A stretch of DNA of 64,000 bases, from positions 6,138,001 through 6,202,000 of the forward strand of contig OW818689.1 of the NCBI GenBank assembly GCA_942493325.1, given 5' to 3'. The stretch is from JAAFHB01 sp942493325 (lineage in GTDB: Bacteria; Bacteroidota; Bacteroidia; Bacteroidales; Prolixibacteraceae). Below are positions 53,269 to 62,330 of the stretch, in pieces. Both the position numbers and the translations under genes were made by a program. Every line of letters starts with the position of its first letter. Within the stretch, counting starts at the first letter, position 1. Under the pieces are notes generated by a model. That model was not told the origin of the DNA, did no database searches, and saw only the letters and a program-made list of their open reading frames with translations.

Positions 53269-55701
53269 ATGATCAGTTTGTTAAAAAAGGAAATCACCCA
53301 GTTTTTCGGGTCAGGTACGGGAACAATGGTATCGGTCGTATTTTTGTTACTCTCCGGGCTGTTTTTGTGGATTTTTTCGGGAAATTACAATATTCCGGAA
53401 GGTGGTTATGCAACACTCGACGGGCTTTTTGAAATTGCCCCGTGGATTTACCTTTTTCTGATCCCCGCCGTTACCATGCGAATGATTGCTGATGAAAAGC
53501 GCAGCGGCACAATGGAACTACTTCTTGCACGCCCTGTCACGGAATTCCAGCTGATCATGGCCAAATTCCTTGCGGCACTGACAGTCGTTTTACTAACGTT
53601 AATCCCGACCCTGGTCTATTTCCTTTCTGTTTATCTGCTGGGAAGTCCGGTGGGGAGTATCGATACGGGAGCAACCTGGGGAAGTTATACGGGCCTTTTT
53701 TCCCTGGCTGTAATTTACATTACGATCGGGTTGATGACCTCTTCGGTAACGGATAACCAGATTGTTGCATTTATACTGGCTGTTTTTATGTGCTTTTTCT
53801 GGTATTCAGGATTTGGATTTATTTCCCGCTTGCCGATGCCATCGTATCTTGCTTCGGTAATCACTTCCCTGGGAATTGAAGCGCATTACGATTCGGTCAG
53901 CAGGGGAGTACTCGATAGCCGTGATTTGCTTTATTTTCTGTTTATGGCCGGCTTTTTTATGCTGGTTACGCGCATTATACTGGAATGGAGACGAAGGCCA
54001 TTAAAACATTCGCTGAATCATCTGCTCCTGTATATTTTTGCTGCCGGAATGCTCACCCTCATTTCCGGAAACATGTTCTTTCGCGTTGATTTTACGACTG
54101 AAAAAAGATATACCCTTTCTTCACAGACACGTGACTTGCTCCTAAAGGTAAATACTCCCGTTGAGGCCGAAATTTTGCTGGAGGGTGATCTTCCGCCTGG
54201 TTTTATGAAATTGCAAACTGCCGCTCTTGAAAAATTGCGTGATTTTAAAATTTATTGTAATCAACCCATTACCATTCACACAACCGATCCCTATGAGGTT
54301 TCGTTTAATGAGGCTGAAAAGAAAAAATATTTCGAAAATCTTATTAAAAAGGGGATCGCTCCTGTAAATCTCCGGATAAATACCCAACAGGGCGTAACGA
54401 CGAAGACTATTTTTCCGACAATGATTCTTCGGGCTGCCGGTAAAGAGGTGGCAATTAATTTATTAAAAAACGATCCTTTCCTGCGGGATGAGGAAAACCT
54501 GATCCGATCAGTAGAATTGCTTGAATATGAGTTTACCCGCGGATTGAAGCTGCTGTTCCTTGAAACCAGGGAGAATATTGCGTTTTTGACAGGTCATGGT
54601 GAACTGGAAGAGGTCCAGGTTCAGGATATCTCCTTCACACTTTCCGAAAGTTTTGATATTCATCGGATAACTTCCAATGAACTGCTTGCCGTTCCCGATA
54701 GTTTTAAAGCACTGATCATTGCCAATCCTTTACAACCCTTTCCCGAAAAAGATAAATTTGCCATCGATCAGTATCTAATGCATGGCGGACGCATCATGTG
54801 GCTTATCGATCCGGTTATGGTTAGTCTGGATAGTCTGTCAAACGGAATGTCAACAATGGCTTTACCACGGGAACTCAATCTGGGGGATCAGCTTTTTCAT
54901 TATGGTGTGCGTATGAATACTGACCTGGTCCAGGATGTTGAGTGTCTTAAAATAAAGGTAAATACGGCTTTGGCCGGTCAACCCCCCAAATATGCAATGG
55001 CTCCGTGGTATTTTTCACCACTTTTAACACCATCGCAAAATCATCCGATTGGTAAGAATGTAAATATGGTGTTGTCCGAGTTTGTAAGTTCAATCGACCA
55101 GGTTGGTGAAAACGATTCGGTGAAGAGCTCCGTAATCCTATCTTCCTCGCCTTATGCACGTTCAAATCAGAGTCCGATGATCGTGAACCTCGCGATGATA
55201 GATGCCCCGCCTGCCCGTAGTTTATTCAACAGGCAGTTTATCCCGACAGGTGTTTTAAAGGAGGGAAAATTTACCTCCGTATTTAAAAATCGTATGGTTC
55301 AGGGATTTGGGATGGTAAACGAATCTCCCCTGATTCAGGAAAGCAAGCCGACGAAGATGATTTTCATTTCGGATGGAGGATTAATTGCCAATAAAGTAAG
55401 TTTCATTAATGGTAAATACACCCCTTTAGCTCTCGGATTCGATAAAGTTTCAAATCTTACTTTTGGGAACCGCGAGTTTTTAGTCAATGCCGTTCATTAT
55501 CTTTGCGACGATTCCGGACTGATGCAACTTAGGTCACGTACGATGCAAATGCGGTTACTCGATAAGGTGAGATTACGGGAGCAAAAATTATTCTGGCAGC
55601 TTGTCAATCTCTTTCTTCCTGTTATCCTTATCCTGGCCGGGGGCTCTGTCTTTTGGTTTTTCAGACGCAGAAAATATTCAGGTCGCCAGTCAGGTAAGTA
55701 G
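53269..55701 (+). CDS. gldFG: Fused gliding-motility ABC transporter protein GldF-GldG
   Basis: An 810-residue fusion of two proteins that are usually separate. Residues 1-245 are GldF, an ABC-2-type permease with six helices (LIPAVTMRMIADEKRSGTME, MELLLARPVTEFQLIMAKF, IVAFILAVFMCFFWYSG). Residues about 250-810 are GldG, an auxiliary ABC subunit with an N-terminal helix, an extracytoplasmic region (RYTLSSQTRDLLLKVNTPV, NIAFLTGHGELEEVQVQDIS, HGGRIMWLIDPV) and a C-terminal helix (LFLPVILILAGGSVFWFF). The joint near LEWRRRPLKHSLNHL shows no break, so the fusion is real in frame. With GldA, the missing ATPase, it forms a transporter needed for gliding in relatives. A GGAGG lies 5 bases before the start codon, unusual in this phylum. 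Gliding or type IX secretion is supported elsewhere by gldD and gldE. Confidence 0.9.
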   Translation: MISLLKKEITQFFGSGTGTMVSVVFLLLSGLFLWIFSGNYNIPEGGYATLDGLFEIAPWIYLFLIPAVTMRMIADEKRSGTMELLLARPVTEFQLIMAKFLAALTVVLLTLIPTLVYFLSVYLLGSPVGSIDTGATWGSYTGLFSLAVIYITIGLMTSSVTDNQIVAFILAVFMCFFWYSGFGFISRLPMPSYLASVITSLGIEAHYDSVSRGVLDSRDLLYFLFMAGFFMLVTRIILEWRRRPLKHSLNHLLLYIFAAGMLTLISGNMFFRVDFTTEKRYTLSSQTRDLLLKVNTPVEAEILLEGDLPPGFMKLQTAALEKLRDFKIYCNQPITIHTTDPYEVSFNEAEKKKYFENLIKKGIAPVNLRINTQQGVTTKTIFPTMILRAAGKEVAINLLKNDPFLRDEENLIRSVELLEYEFTRGLKLLFLETRENIAFLTGHGELEEVQVQDISFTLSESFDIHRITSNELLAVPDSFKALIIANPLQPFPEKDKFAIDQYLMHGGRIMWLIDPVMVSLDSLSNGMSTMALPRELNLGDQLFHYGVRMNTDLVQDVECLKIKVNTALAGQPPKYAMAPWYFSPLLTPSQNHPIGKNVNMVLSEFVSSIDQVGENDSVKSSVILSSSPYARSNQSPMIVNLAMIDAPPARSLFNRQFIPTGVLKEGKFTSVFKNRMVQGFGMVNESPLIQESKPTKMIFISDGGLIANKVSFINGKYTPLALGFDKVSNLTFGNREFLVNAVHYLCDDSGLMQLRSRTMQMRLLDKVRLREQKLFWQLVNLFLPVILILAGGSVFWFFRRRKYSGRQSGK

Positions 55702-55891
55702 ATGTATGCATACCGCAACATGCATATTTTCATAATGTTTTTGAGATTTTTAAAAAAATTGTGCTTTGAAATTGGAAAGTTATTGAATAGTCGTAAATTC
55801 GTAAATTCCTGCAGACAAGATTTCGGATCTTTTTGCCCCTTTAAAAGCGTGAAATATAATTTACAGTAATCTAATTTAAGCGTATAAGCCG

Positions 55892-57019
55892 ATGAGATTT
55901 GTCGTTTCAAGTACCGAATTGCTGAGGCATCTGAATGCAATCAGCCGGGTGATCAGTAGTAAGAACACCTTACCCATTCTGGATAATTTCCTGTTAAAGC
56001 TCGAAGGTAAAACTTTGATGATTACGGCTTCTGACCTCGAAACCACCCTGATCACAAAGATCGAACTTGAAAATTCGGAAGAAGAAGGCCTGATTGCCAT
56101 CCAGGCAAAAATAATGCTCGATACCTTGAAAGAATTTCCCGAGCAGCCACTCACATTTAACATCAATCCCGATACTCTTGCGGTTGAAATCCTTTCTGCC
56201 AATGGTAAATTTTCGATTGTCGGACATAATGGCGAAGATTTCCCGGTTTTACCGGCAATAAACGATATCCATCACGAAATCAGTTTGCCTCACGATCTGC
56301 TGCTCACAGGAATTGTTAAAACTTTGTTTGCAACGGCCGATGATGAGTTACGCCCGGTGATGAACGGAATTTTTATCGAACTGTCGCCCGAGGAGATAAC
56401 TTTTGTGGCATCCGATGCTCACAAACTGGTCAGGTACAAACGTAATGATGCAAAATACAACGATGTAGCCTCATTTATCCTGCCTAAAAAACCGGCCTCA
56501 TTACTCAAAAACCTGCTTCCGCGTGAAGATTCGGATGTGAAACTTGAGTTCGATGACAAGAATGCATTTTTTACCCTCAGTGGTTTTAAGATGGTCTGCC
56601 GCCTGGTTGAAGGAAAATACCCGGCCTATAATTCTGTAATTCCGTTGAACAATCCCAACGAAATGGTGGCTGACCGTGTTGAATTCTACACAACGCTTAA
56701 ACGCGTATCGGTTTTTGCCAACCAGGCAAGTAATCTTGTCCGTCTGAAACTTACACCCACTGAACTGATTGTTTCAGCCCAGGATATTGATTTTGCCATT
56801 TCGGCGGTCGAAACAATTAAATGTGTTTACGAGGGTCAGCCCATGGAAATAGGTTTTAAATCTACCTTCCTGGTCGAGATTCTTTCAAACCTCTCTTCCG
56901 GGGATGTAAAAATGAAACTCTCCGATCCATCCAGAGCCGGACTTCTGGTTCCAGCAGAAAAGGAACTCGAATACGAGGATGTCCTGATGTTATTAATGCC
57001 AATGATGATTAATGCATAA
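55892..57019 (+). CDS. dnaN: DNA polymerase III beta subunit (sliding clamp) DnaN
   Basis: A 375-residue ring-forming clamp that tethers DNA polymerase III to DNA. The three-domain pattern is visible: MRFVVSSTELLRHLNAISRV then SKNTLPILDNFLLKLEGKTL, the middle domain ELRPVMNGIFIELSPEEITF and VASDAHKLVRYK, and the last domain VEGKYPAYNSVIPLNNPNE with the ending YEDVLMLLMPMMINA. Length is typical. A hairpin with a T-run follows 22 bases beyond the stop. It is not beside dnaA here, so it is not at the origin. Confidence 0.97.
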   Translation: MRFVVSSTELLRHLNAISRVISSKNTLPILDNFLLKLEGKTLMITASDLETTLITKIELENSEEEGLIAIQAKIMLDTLKEFPEQPLTFNINPDTLAVEILSANGKFSIVGHNGEDFPVLPAINDIHHEISLPHDLLLTGIVKTLFATADDELRPVMNGIFIELSPEEITFVASDAHKLVRYKRNDAKYNDVASFILPKKPASLLKNLLPREDSDVKLEFDDKNAFFTLSGFKMVCRLVEGKYPAYNSVIPLNNPNEMVADRVEFYTTLKRVSVFANQASNLVRLKLTPTELIVSAQDIDFAISAVETIKCVYEGQPMEIGFKSTFLVEILSNLSSGDVKMKLSDPSRAGLLVPAEKELEYEDVLMLLMPMMINA

Positions 57020-57040
57020 TTATTGAATTTATATTTATTA

Positions 57041-57075
57041 AAAACCTGGTGGTTTACCAACTACCGGGTTTTTTC
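57041..57075 (+). terminator. Intrinsic terminator after dnaN
   Basis: AACCTGGT pairs with ACCGGGTT (one T-G pair) around a 12-base loop, directly followed by a run of T. It lies between dnaN and the exonuclease gene, whose GTG start is 18 bases further on. Confidence 0.75.
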
Positions 57076-57092
57076 GTTTAAAAGAAAATATA

Positions 57093-57902
57093 GTGAAGCT
57101 GAATCTTAAAAATCCCCTTGTGTTTCTCGATCTCGAGACTACAGGAATTAATGTTGTGACCGACAGAATTGTGGAAATCGCTCTTTTAAAAATTTTCCCT
57201 GACGGACGGGAAGAGGAGAAGTTACAACGGATTAATCCCGGAATTCCCATACCTGCTCAATCATCCGCCATTCATGGTATTTATGATGAGGATATCAAAG
57301 ATGCCCCTTTATTTAAGGAGGTGGCAAAAACATTCGCCAGATTTATTGAGGGATGCGACCTTGCTGGTTTTAATTCAACTCGTTTCGATATCCCGCTTCT
57401 CACCGAGGAGTTCCTGCGCGTCGATATCGACCTTGATCTGAAAAAACATAAATTTGTCGATGTACAGATTATTTTCCACCGGATGGAGAAACGCACCCTG
57501 GCTGCGGCCTATAAATTCTATCTTTTACAGGAACTTCAGAATGCACACAGTGCTATGGCTGATACCAAAGCAACGTACGAAATTCTGAAAGCCCAGCTTG
57601 AAAGATACGAAGGAGTTGAATATGAGGATAATGGTAAGAAAAGTGTACCTATTGTGAACAACATCGATGCCTTATCATCATTTTCGGCATTCGATAAGAG
57701 CGTTGATTTCGCAGGACGAATCGTTTATGACGACAAGGGGGTTGAAGTATTTAATTTCGGAAAACATAAAGGCAAACCAGTTGAACAGGTACTCCGTGCC
57801 GAACCAGGGTATTATTCGTGGATGATGCAGGGTGAATTCCCGCTTTATACCAAAAAGGTGTTAACGGCCATCAAACTAAAGGATTTAAACCGTAAAATAT
57901 AA
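57093..57902 (+). CDS. DnaQ-like 3'-5' exonuclease
   Basis: A 269-residue DEDDh exonuclease. The start is GTG at 57093, chosen because the family begins immediately before FLDLETTGINVVTDRIVEIA (motif I, residues 10-29). Motif II is CDLAGFNSTRFDIPLLTEEF (about residue 89), and motif III is NAHSAMADTKATYEILKAQ with the His-x4-Asp pattern (about residue 149). A C-terminal domain of about 65 residues (VFNFGKHKGKPVEQVLRAEP, then YYSWMMQGEFP) is a DUF3820-type module found in many such exonucleases in Bacteroidota. It probably proofreads or repairs DNA, but is not clearly the polymerase epsilon subunit. The FAH-family gene follows after 4 bases. Confidence 0.9.
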   Translation: MKLNLKNPLVFLDLETTGINVVTDRIVEIALLKIFPDGREEEKLQRINPGIPIPAQSSAIHGIYDEDIKDAPLFKEVAKTFARFIEGCDLAGFNSTRFDIPLLTEEFLRVDIDLDLKKHKFVDVQIIFHRMEKRTLAAAYKFYLLQELQNAHSAMADTKATYEILKAQLERYEGVEYEDNGKKSVPIVNNIDALSSFSAFDKSVDFAGRIVYDDKGVEVFNFGKHKGKPVEQVLRAEPGYYSWMMQGEFPLYTKKVLTAIKLKDLNRKI

Positions 57903-57906
57903 TCTT

Positions 57907-58518
57907 ATGAAAATCATTTGCATAGGTCGTAATTACCTTAAGCATGCCAGGGAACTGGAGCACGATGTTCCTACAGAACCGGTTTTCTTTATGAAACCTG
58001 ATTCTTGCTTATTGCTGGATAACAAACACTTTTATCTTCCCTCATTTTCGAACGATGTTCAATACGAAGTGGAGTTGGTTATCAAAATTAATCGCCTGGG
58101 AAAGACCATCGAAGCGCGCTATGCACACCGCTATTACGATGAAATCGGATTGGGAGTTGATTTTACCGCGCGCGATATACAGCGTGAACTTATCGCAAAG
58201 GGATTGCCTTGGGAAAAGTCAAAAGCTTTCGATTCGGCGGCAGTTCTTGGGGGATTTCTCCCCAAAGAAAAGCTGGGTGACCTGGGAAAGATCGAATTTT
58301 CGCTGAAAAAAAACGGAGAGCTGGTTCAGTCAGGGAATTCGGCGGATATGATTTTTGCTGTCGATACCATTATTGAATATGTTTCACAGTTTATTACCCT
58401 CAAAATAGGTGACCTGATTTATACCGGTACTCCTGCTGGTGTTGGGCCGGTCAAAATAAGCGACCGTCTTGAAGGTTTTATCGGTGACCAGAAAATGTTT
58501 GATTTCCTGGTGAAGTAG
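57907..58518 (+). CDS. Fumarylacetoacetate hydrolase (FAH) family protein
   Basis: A 203-residue cytoplasmic protein of the short FAH family, which includes oxaloacetate decarboxylases and acylpyruvate hydrolases. Motifs: IGRNYLKHARELEHDVPTEP (residues 5-24), VQYEVELVIKINRLGKTIEA with the metal-binding Glu pair (about residue 56), GLGVDFTARDIQRELIAKGL (about residue 84), FDSAAVLGGF and GDLIYTGTPAGVGPV (about residue 173). Together they fit a divalent-metal enzyme cleaving carbon-carbon bonds next to carbonyls. The substrate cannot be read from the sequence. It follows the exonuclease by 4 bases, probably translationally linked. Convergent with pgl. Confidence 0.92.
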   Translation: MKIICIGRNYLKHARELEHDVPTEPVFFMKPDSCLLLDNKHFYLPSFSNDVQYEVELVIKINRLGKTIEARYAHRYYDEIGLGVDFTARDIQRELIAKGLPWEKSKAFDSAAVLGGFLPKEKLGDLGKIEFSLKKNGELVQSGNSADMIFAVDTIIEYVSQFITLKIGDLIYTGTPAGVGPVKISDRLEGFIGDQKMFDFLVK

Positions 58519-58562
58519 TCACAGCTAATTTAAAATGTGACTCATTGATAGGTCCAAGCGAA

Positions 58563-58593
58563 TCCGGGGATTTCGGGTCAGGAAATTCCCGGA
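58563..58593. terminator. Possible bidirectional hairpin between FAH-family gene and pgl
   Basis: TCCGGGGATTTC faces GAAATTCCCGGA with one mismatch around a 7-base loop; it overlaps the pgl stop. No T-run follows, so terminator function is uncertain. Confidence 0.35.
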
Positions 58594-59336
58594 GTCGCTG
58601 ATGTGTTTGCCGTTGCTTTGTAAGCGGTATCGTCAACAAACCAATGCAATTCCCTTACAGGATGAATGTGCGAAGCAGGGTAGGAGGCGGCGCTCTTTGA
58701 ACGGTGAAATATTTCATCGAGAATGGCAGCTTTTGATGCTCCGGTTACCAGGAAAGCTACTCTTTTTGCCTGATTGATTACTTTCCCGGTGATGGTAATA
58801 CGTTGTTGCCCGGTAACCGGATGAAATGCCACAACGGTAATCTCTTCCGATTCCAATAACGGCATATGATCAGGGAAAATGGAGGCTGTATGTCCATCTT
58901 CACCCAGTCCCAGCATTATCAGATCAAAAACAGGCCAGTTGTTGCTCACCGGAATAAGTCTTTTAATGTCCGACCCATATCTTTTTGCCTCCCGGACCGG
59001 GTCTGCATCGCCTCTTATCTCGTGGATATTGGTGTGTGGAAGTTCTATCCATGAAAACAGTAGCTGGTTGGCTACCCCAAAATTACTTTCCGGATCGTCT
59101 GACGAAACCATTCTTTCGTCGCCCCACCAGAAGTGAACTTTATGCCATGGTATTTCTGCTGCATATTTTTCAGCTAAAATCGTAAACAGCAATGCAGGGG
59201 TTTTGCCACCTGATAAGGCCAGGTGAAAAGTATCGCCGGCAGTTTCATTTATCCAGCTAATTAAATGTAAGGCAAATGCATTAGCCAGATCTTCGGGGGT
59301 TTTAGAAGCATGTATAATTGGACTCATTGAATACAT
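58578..59336 (-). CDS. pgl: 6-phosphogluconolactonase
   Basis: A 252-residue lactonase, step two of the oxidative pentose phosphate pathway. Family motifs: FHLALSGGKTPALLFTILAE (about residue 36), WHKVHFWWGDERMVSSDDPE SN pattern (about residue 62-82), LIMLGLGEDGHTASIFPDHM (about residue 139), and VAFLVTGASKAAILDEIF (about residue 195). Length fits the DevB/Pgl family. It lies downstream of zwf in the same direction, so the two first pathway enzymes are paired; 124 bases, including an inverted repeat, separate them. The start could be Met1 or Met4 (MYSMSP). No gnd is present in the window. Confidence 0.93.
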   Translation of the reverse strand: MYSMSPIIHASKTPEDLANAFALHLISWINETAGDTFHLALSGGKTPALLFTILAEKYAAEIPWHKVHFWWGDERMVSSDDPESNFGVANQLLFSWIELPHTNIHEIRGDADPVREAKRYGSDIKRLIPVSNNWPVFDLIMLGLGEDGHTASIFPDHMPLLESEEITVVAFHPVTGQQRITITGKVINQAKRVAFLVTGASKAAILDEIFHRSKSAASYPASHIHPVRELHWFVDDTAYKATANTSATPGIS

Positions 59337-59382
59337 AGAATAAAATTATAGATAAACGCAAAACCCGTCGAGTGGACTTCTG

Positions 59383-59426
59383 ACCCTCGAAGAGGTTGAT
59401 TTATATTCTAAAGCCACTTCGAGGGT
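59383..59426. repeat. Inverted repeat between zwf and pgl
   Basis: ACCCTCGAAG (59383-59392) and CTTCGAGGGT (59417-59426) are perfect 10-bp inverted arms with a 24-base loop, in the 124-base gap from zwf to pgl. It may attenuate or terminate transcription between the two genes. Confidence 0.55.
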
Positions 59427-59460
59427 TTTCAACCGCCCGAAGGGTCCAGATTACTTAACC

Positions 59461-60966
59461 TTACAATTCACAGTACAATCCATCATCGGTCAGATTTTTA
59501 CAGGGATACCGCCATGTTTGATCCCCTTCGATCAGTGCGTCCGATTCGTAAGGGCCCCATGTTCCGGCCGGGTAACCATAGATCGGTATCGAAGGATCAT
59601 TTTCCCATGCATCAAGAATGGGTTGAATAAAATCCCATGCCATCTCTACACTATCGCCACGCGAAAACAGGGTGGCATCGCCACGCATGCCATCGAGTAA
59701 CAGACGTTCGTATGCTGATGGTAACTGGATATCGGCAAGACTTGAATAATGAAAATCCATATTGACCTGGTTTACCCTGAAACCTGCTCCGGGTTCCTTC
59801 ATTCCGAATTTTAACAGGATGCCCTCATCTGGCTGAATTCGTATAATAAGCTGGTTTGATGCGTGTTGGTCGAATCCGTTTTTGTCAAACAGATGATGGG
59901 GCGTAGGCTTAAATTCTATTACAATTTCAGTGACCATTGTGGGAAGTTTTTTCCCGGTTCTGATATAGAAGGGAATGCCAGCCCACCGCCAGTTATCGAT
60001 AAAAAACTTCATCGCGACATATGTCTCGGAATGAGATCCGGGATTTACTCCCGGCTCTTCACGATAGCCAGGTACTGACAGGCCTTTTATGGTTGAAGCA
60101 GTATATTGCCCCCTGATCACATGTTTTTGCAATTCAGCAGGCTTTATCGGGCGCAATGATTGAAAAACTTTCATGACTTCATGCCGGATTGCATCTGCTT
60201 CGATAACGACAGGAGGTTCCATGGCTACCATTCCCACTAACTGAAGCAGATGATTCTGAATCATATCGCGCATGGCTCCCGAATGGTCATAATAGCCACC
60301 ACGACCCTCTACACCCAGGCTCTCGGCAGAGGTGATTTCAACGCGCTGAATAAAGTTCCGGTTCCAAATAGGTTCAAAGATACCGTTGGCGAACCGGGTC
60401 ACCATCAGGTTCTGTACTGTTTCCTTCCCCAGGTAATGGTCCATTCTGAAAATCTGATTCTCCTTATAGTTTTTCAAAAGATTAATGTTCAGTGCTTTGG
60501 CACTTTGAAGGCTGTTTCCAAAGGGTTTTTCGATAATTACCCGTTTAAAACCATCTGATTGCAGATGAAGTCCTGCAAACGCCAGATTATCAGGTATTAC
60601 ATCATAAAGATTTGGAGGAGTGGCCAGGTAAAAAAGGAAATTTGCAGGTATTTCAAGCGTGTGCCTCAGCAGATCCAACCGTTCTTTCAATTTTAGGTAA
60701 TCTTCTTTTTTATCATACTCCAACGAATGATAATAGAATTTACTGAGGAACTGGCTGTTTTTTCCTCCAGCGAGCGGTAAAAATTCCGTCATTTGGTGAC
60801 GGAACAGGTCATCAGTGAGTGGTGATCGTCCTGCACCAATAATTGCAAAATTGGCGGGCAGAAGATGACAGATAAATAACTGGTAGAGAGCCGGGATGAG
60901 CTTTCTTTTTGTCAAATCGCCTGAAGCTCCGAAAATAATCATGATATGTGAATCTGAAATCTTCAT
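59461..60966 (-). CDS. zwf: Glucose-6-phosphate 1-dehydrogenase
   Basis: A 501-residue NADP-type dehydrogenase, step one of the oxidative pentose phosphate pathway, cytoplasmic. The dinucleotide-binding motif is IFGASGDLTKRKLIPALYQL (residues 11-30). The substrate site is RMDHYLGKETVQNLMVTRFA (about residue 175), with the conserved DHYLGKE His-Tyr-Lys segment, and the downstream RVEITSAESLGVEGRGGYYD pattern (about residue 208). C-terminal motifs GWKAGIPFYIRTGKKLPTM-like (here WAGIPFYIRTGKKLP, about residue 327) and YERLLLDGMRGDATLFSRGD (about residue 415) are present. Normal length. Followed by pgl after 124 bases. Confidence 0.96.
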   Translation of the reverse strand: MKISDSHIMIIFGASGDLTKRKLIPALYQLFICHLLPANFAIIGAGRSPLTDDLFRHQMTEFLPLAGGKNSQFLSKFYYHSLEYDKKEDYLKLKERLDLLRHTLEIPANFLFYLATPPNLYDVIPDNLAFAGLHLQSDGFKRVIIEKPFGNSLQSAKALNINLLKNYKENQIFRMDHYLGKETVQNLMVTRFANGIFEPIWNRNFIQRVEITSAESLGVEGRGGYYDHSGAMRDMIQNHLLQLVGMVAMEPPVVIEADAIRHEVMKVFQSLRPIKPAELQKHVIRGQYTASTIKGLSVPGYREEPGVNPGSHSETYVAMKFFIDNWRWAGIPFYIRTGKKLPTMVTEIVIEFKPTPHHLFDKNGFDQHASNQLIIRIQPDEGILLKFGMKEPGAGFRVNQVNMDFHYSSLADIQLPSAYERLLLDGMRGDATLFSRGDSVEMAWDFIQPILDAWENDPSIPIYGYPAGTWGPYESDALIEGDQTWRYPCKNLTDDGLYCEL

Positions 60967-61079
60967 CCTGAAAAACGTTAGAAATTAATTGTAATATTTT
61001 GTCTTCTTTGCCTACATAAGGAGACATATTTACCGTCCGATTGTTCATTCAACAGGCTGAAAAATACAAACGGAGCAAT

Positions 61080-61739
61080 CTAAAGGTTGAACTTCAGAGG
61101 GTCAACCCAGCCCCAGACCATAAGTACTTCATCTGCGATCCGGTAATATAGCGTCAAAGTGACCGGATCGGGTCTGGAATTAAAAGATCCCCGAAAGGAG
61201 CCCGCTTCTTCAATTACTTCATTGATTGATATGCTGATATCTCTGGAAAATTCGATATCACTCAGCGGTACTATTTTGAAGATGGCCTCTTTTGCACACC
61301 AATGCAGCAACATCTTAAAATCGGTGGGATGCCCTTTTTCGCAGCAAGCCTCAAACTCTTCGGGTGACAGGAAACGACTGCCTACCCGGCCTACTTTTCG
61401 GGTAATGAGTTCAATATCAATACCAGGGACTGATGTTGTGTGAAGAATGATAGAAACATACCCCGCTGAATGAGATATACTTAAATTGACAGACGAGTTT
61501 TCGAGATAAGGTCTTCCATCATTATGATATTTAATCAGGGGGGGATCCGTGATCAGTTCACTGAGAAGTGCCCGTGTTGCGAGCCACTCTTTTTTGCGGT
61601 GAAGGGCAGAAATTCCTGAATAAGTAATCGTGTCGGCAACTGATAATTTTGCAAGAATATGCAAGTCATCGATCGCTTCGGATATCTTCCAGAGACCAAT
61701 CTCTGCGTTCCCGGTATTTTCGTGCAGTATCAGCGGCAT
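61080..61739 (-). CDS. 4'-phosphopantetheinyl transferase family protein
   Basis: A 219-residue enzyme that moves the phosphopantetheine arm from CoA to a carrier-protein serine. Motifs of the Sfp-type superfamily: VNLSISHSAGYVSIIL (about residue 79), VPGIDIELITRKVGRVGSRF (about residue 103) with the metal-binding Asp-x-Glu, and LLHWCAKEAIFKIV (about residue 145) with the WxxKEA signature. It overlaps the stop of gldD by one base (ATG at 61739), so it is translationally coupled to the gldE-gldD run. Which carrier protein it serves is unknown. Cytoplasmic. Confidence 0.88.
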   Translation of the reverse strand: MPLILHENTGNAEIGLWKISEAIDDLHILAKLSVADTITYSGISALHRKKEWLATRALLSELITDPPLIKYHNDGRPYLENSSVNLSISHSAGYVSIILHTTSVPGIDIELITRKVGRVGSRFLSPEEFEACCEKGHPTDFKMLLHWCAKEAIFKIVPLSDIEFSRDISISINEVIEEAGSFRGSFNSRPDPVTLTLYYRIADEVLMVWGWVDPLKFNL

Positions 61740-62329
61740 TACTTATTCTCTTTCCATTCTGTGGATTCGATCAGCCGGAGTACATCCTTATTCAGGAATC
61801 CAATTACAGGTTGTAAACTATCAATATTCGGGATTTCTTTAATATATAATGATCCCCGCAGGAAATGTTTTACACTGTCGGTCAGGTAAAACTGCATTGG
61901 TGAAGCGGCATTTCCTTTGATATTATAAACCGTACCATATACTTTTTTTGTCGGATTGATAAAAATCTGCTCTTCGATAGCACTTGCTTTTTGTGAATGT
62001 TTATACGCAAGTGTGCGGGATTCTTCGATATAAGTAGCCAGATTCTGATCAATTTCCTTATAACTCAGGTGGATCTGAGCATGATTTGCCGGAATTTCTA
62101 TCGTTAGCCAGTAAAGCTGATCCGGATTCAGAGGATCGCTTGCAGGAACGGAATAGGAGGGTATTTCAAATTGGTAGGGAAGAGGCAGGCCGAGTGATTT
62201 ATAGCTCTTTTCGGGGAATGTAATTCTGTAATATCCTCTTGGCCTGGGTGTAAAATCATTTCGGCACCCATTCAGAAAAGGGAGCACTCCAAACAGTGCG
62301 ATCAGGTATATATAGTAAACTTTTCCCAT
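61739..62329 (-). CDS. gldD: Gliding motility lipoprotein GldD
   Basis: A 196-residue lipoprotein from the Met at 62329 (MGKVYYIYLIALFGVLPFL, lipobox LNGC). The frame to 62362 would overlap gldE and add a hydrophilic leader. The family signature PRPRGYYRITFPEKSYKSLG, then LPYQFEIPSYSVPA, YWLTIEIPANHAQIHLSYKE and VYGTVYNIKGNAASPMQFYL is clear. GldD is needed for gliding in Flavobacterium and is common in non-gliding Bacteroidota with type IX secretion. It follows gldE with essentially no gap. It probably faces the periplasm. Confidence 0.94.
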   Translation of the reverse strand: MGKVYYIYLIALFGVLPFLNGCRNDFTPRPRGYYRITFPEKSYKSLGLPLPYQFEIPSYSVPASDPLNPDQLYWLTIEIPANHAQIHLSYKEIDQNLATYIEESRTLAYKHSQKASAIEEQIFINPTKKVYGTVYNIKGNAASPMQFYLTDSVKHFLRGSLYIKEIPNIDSLQPVIGFLNKDVLRLIESTEWKENK

Positions 62330-62330
62330 C

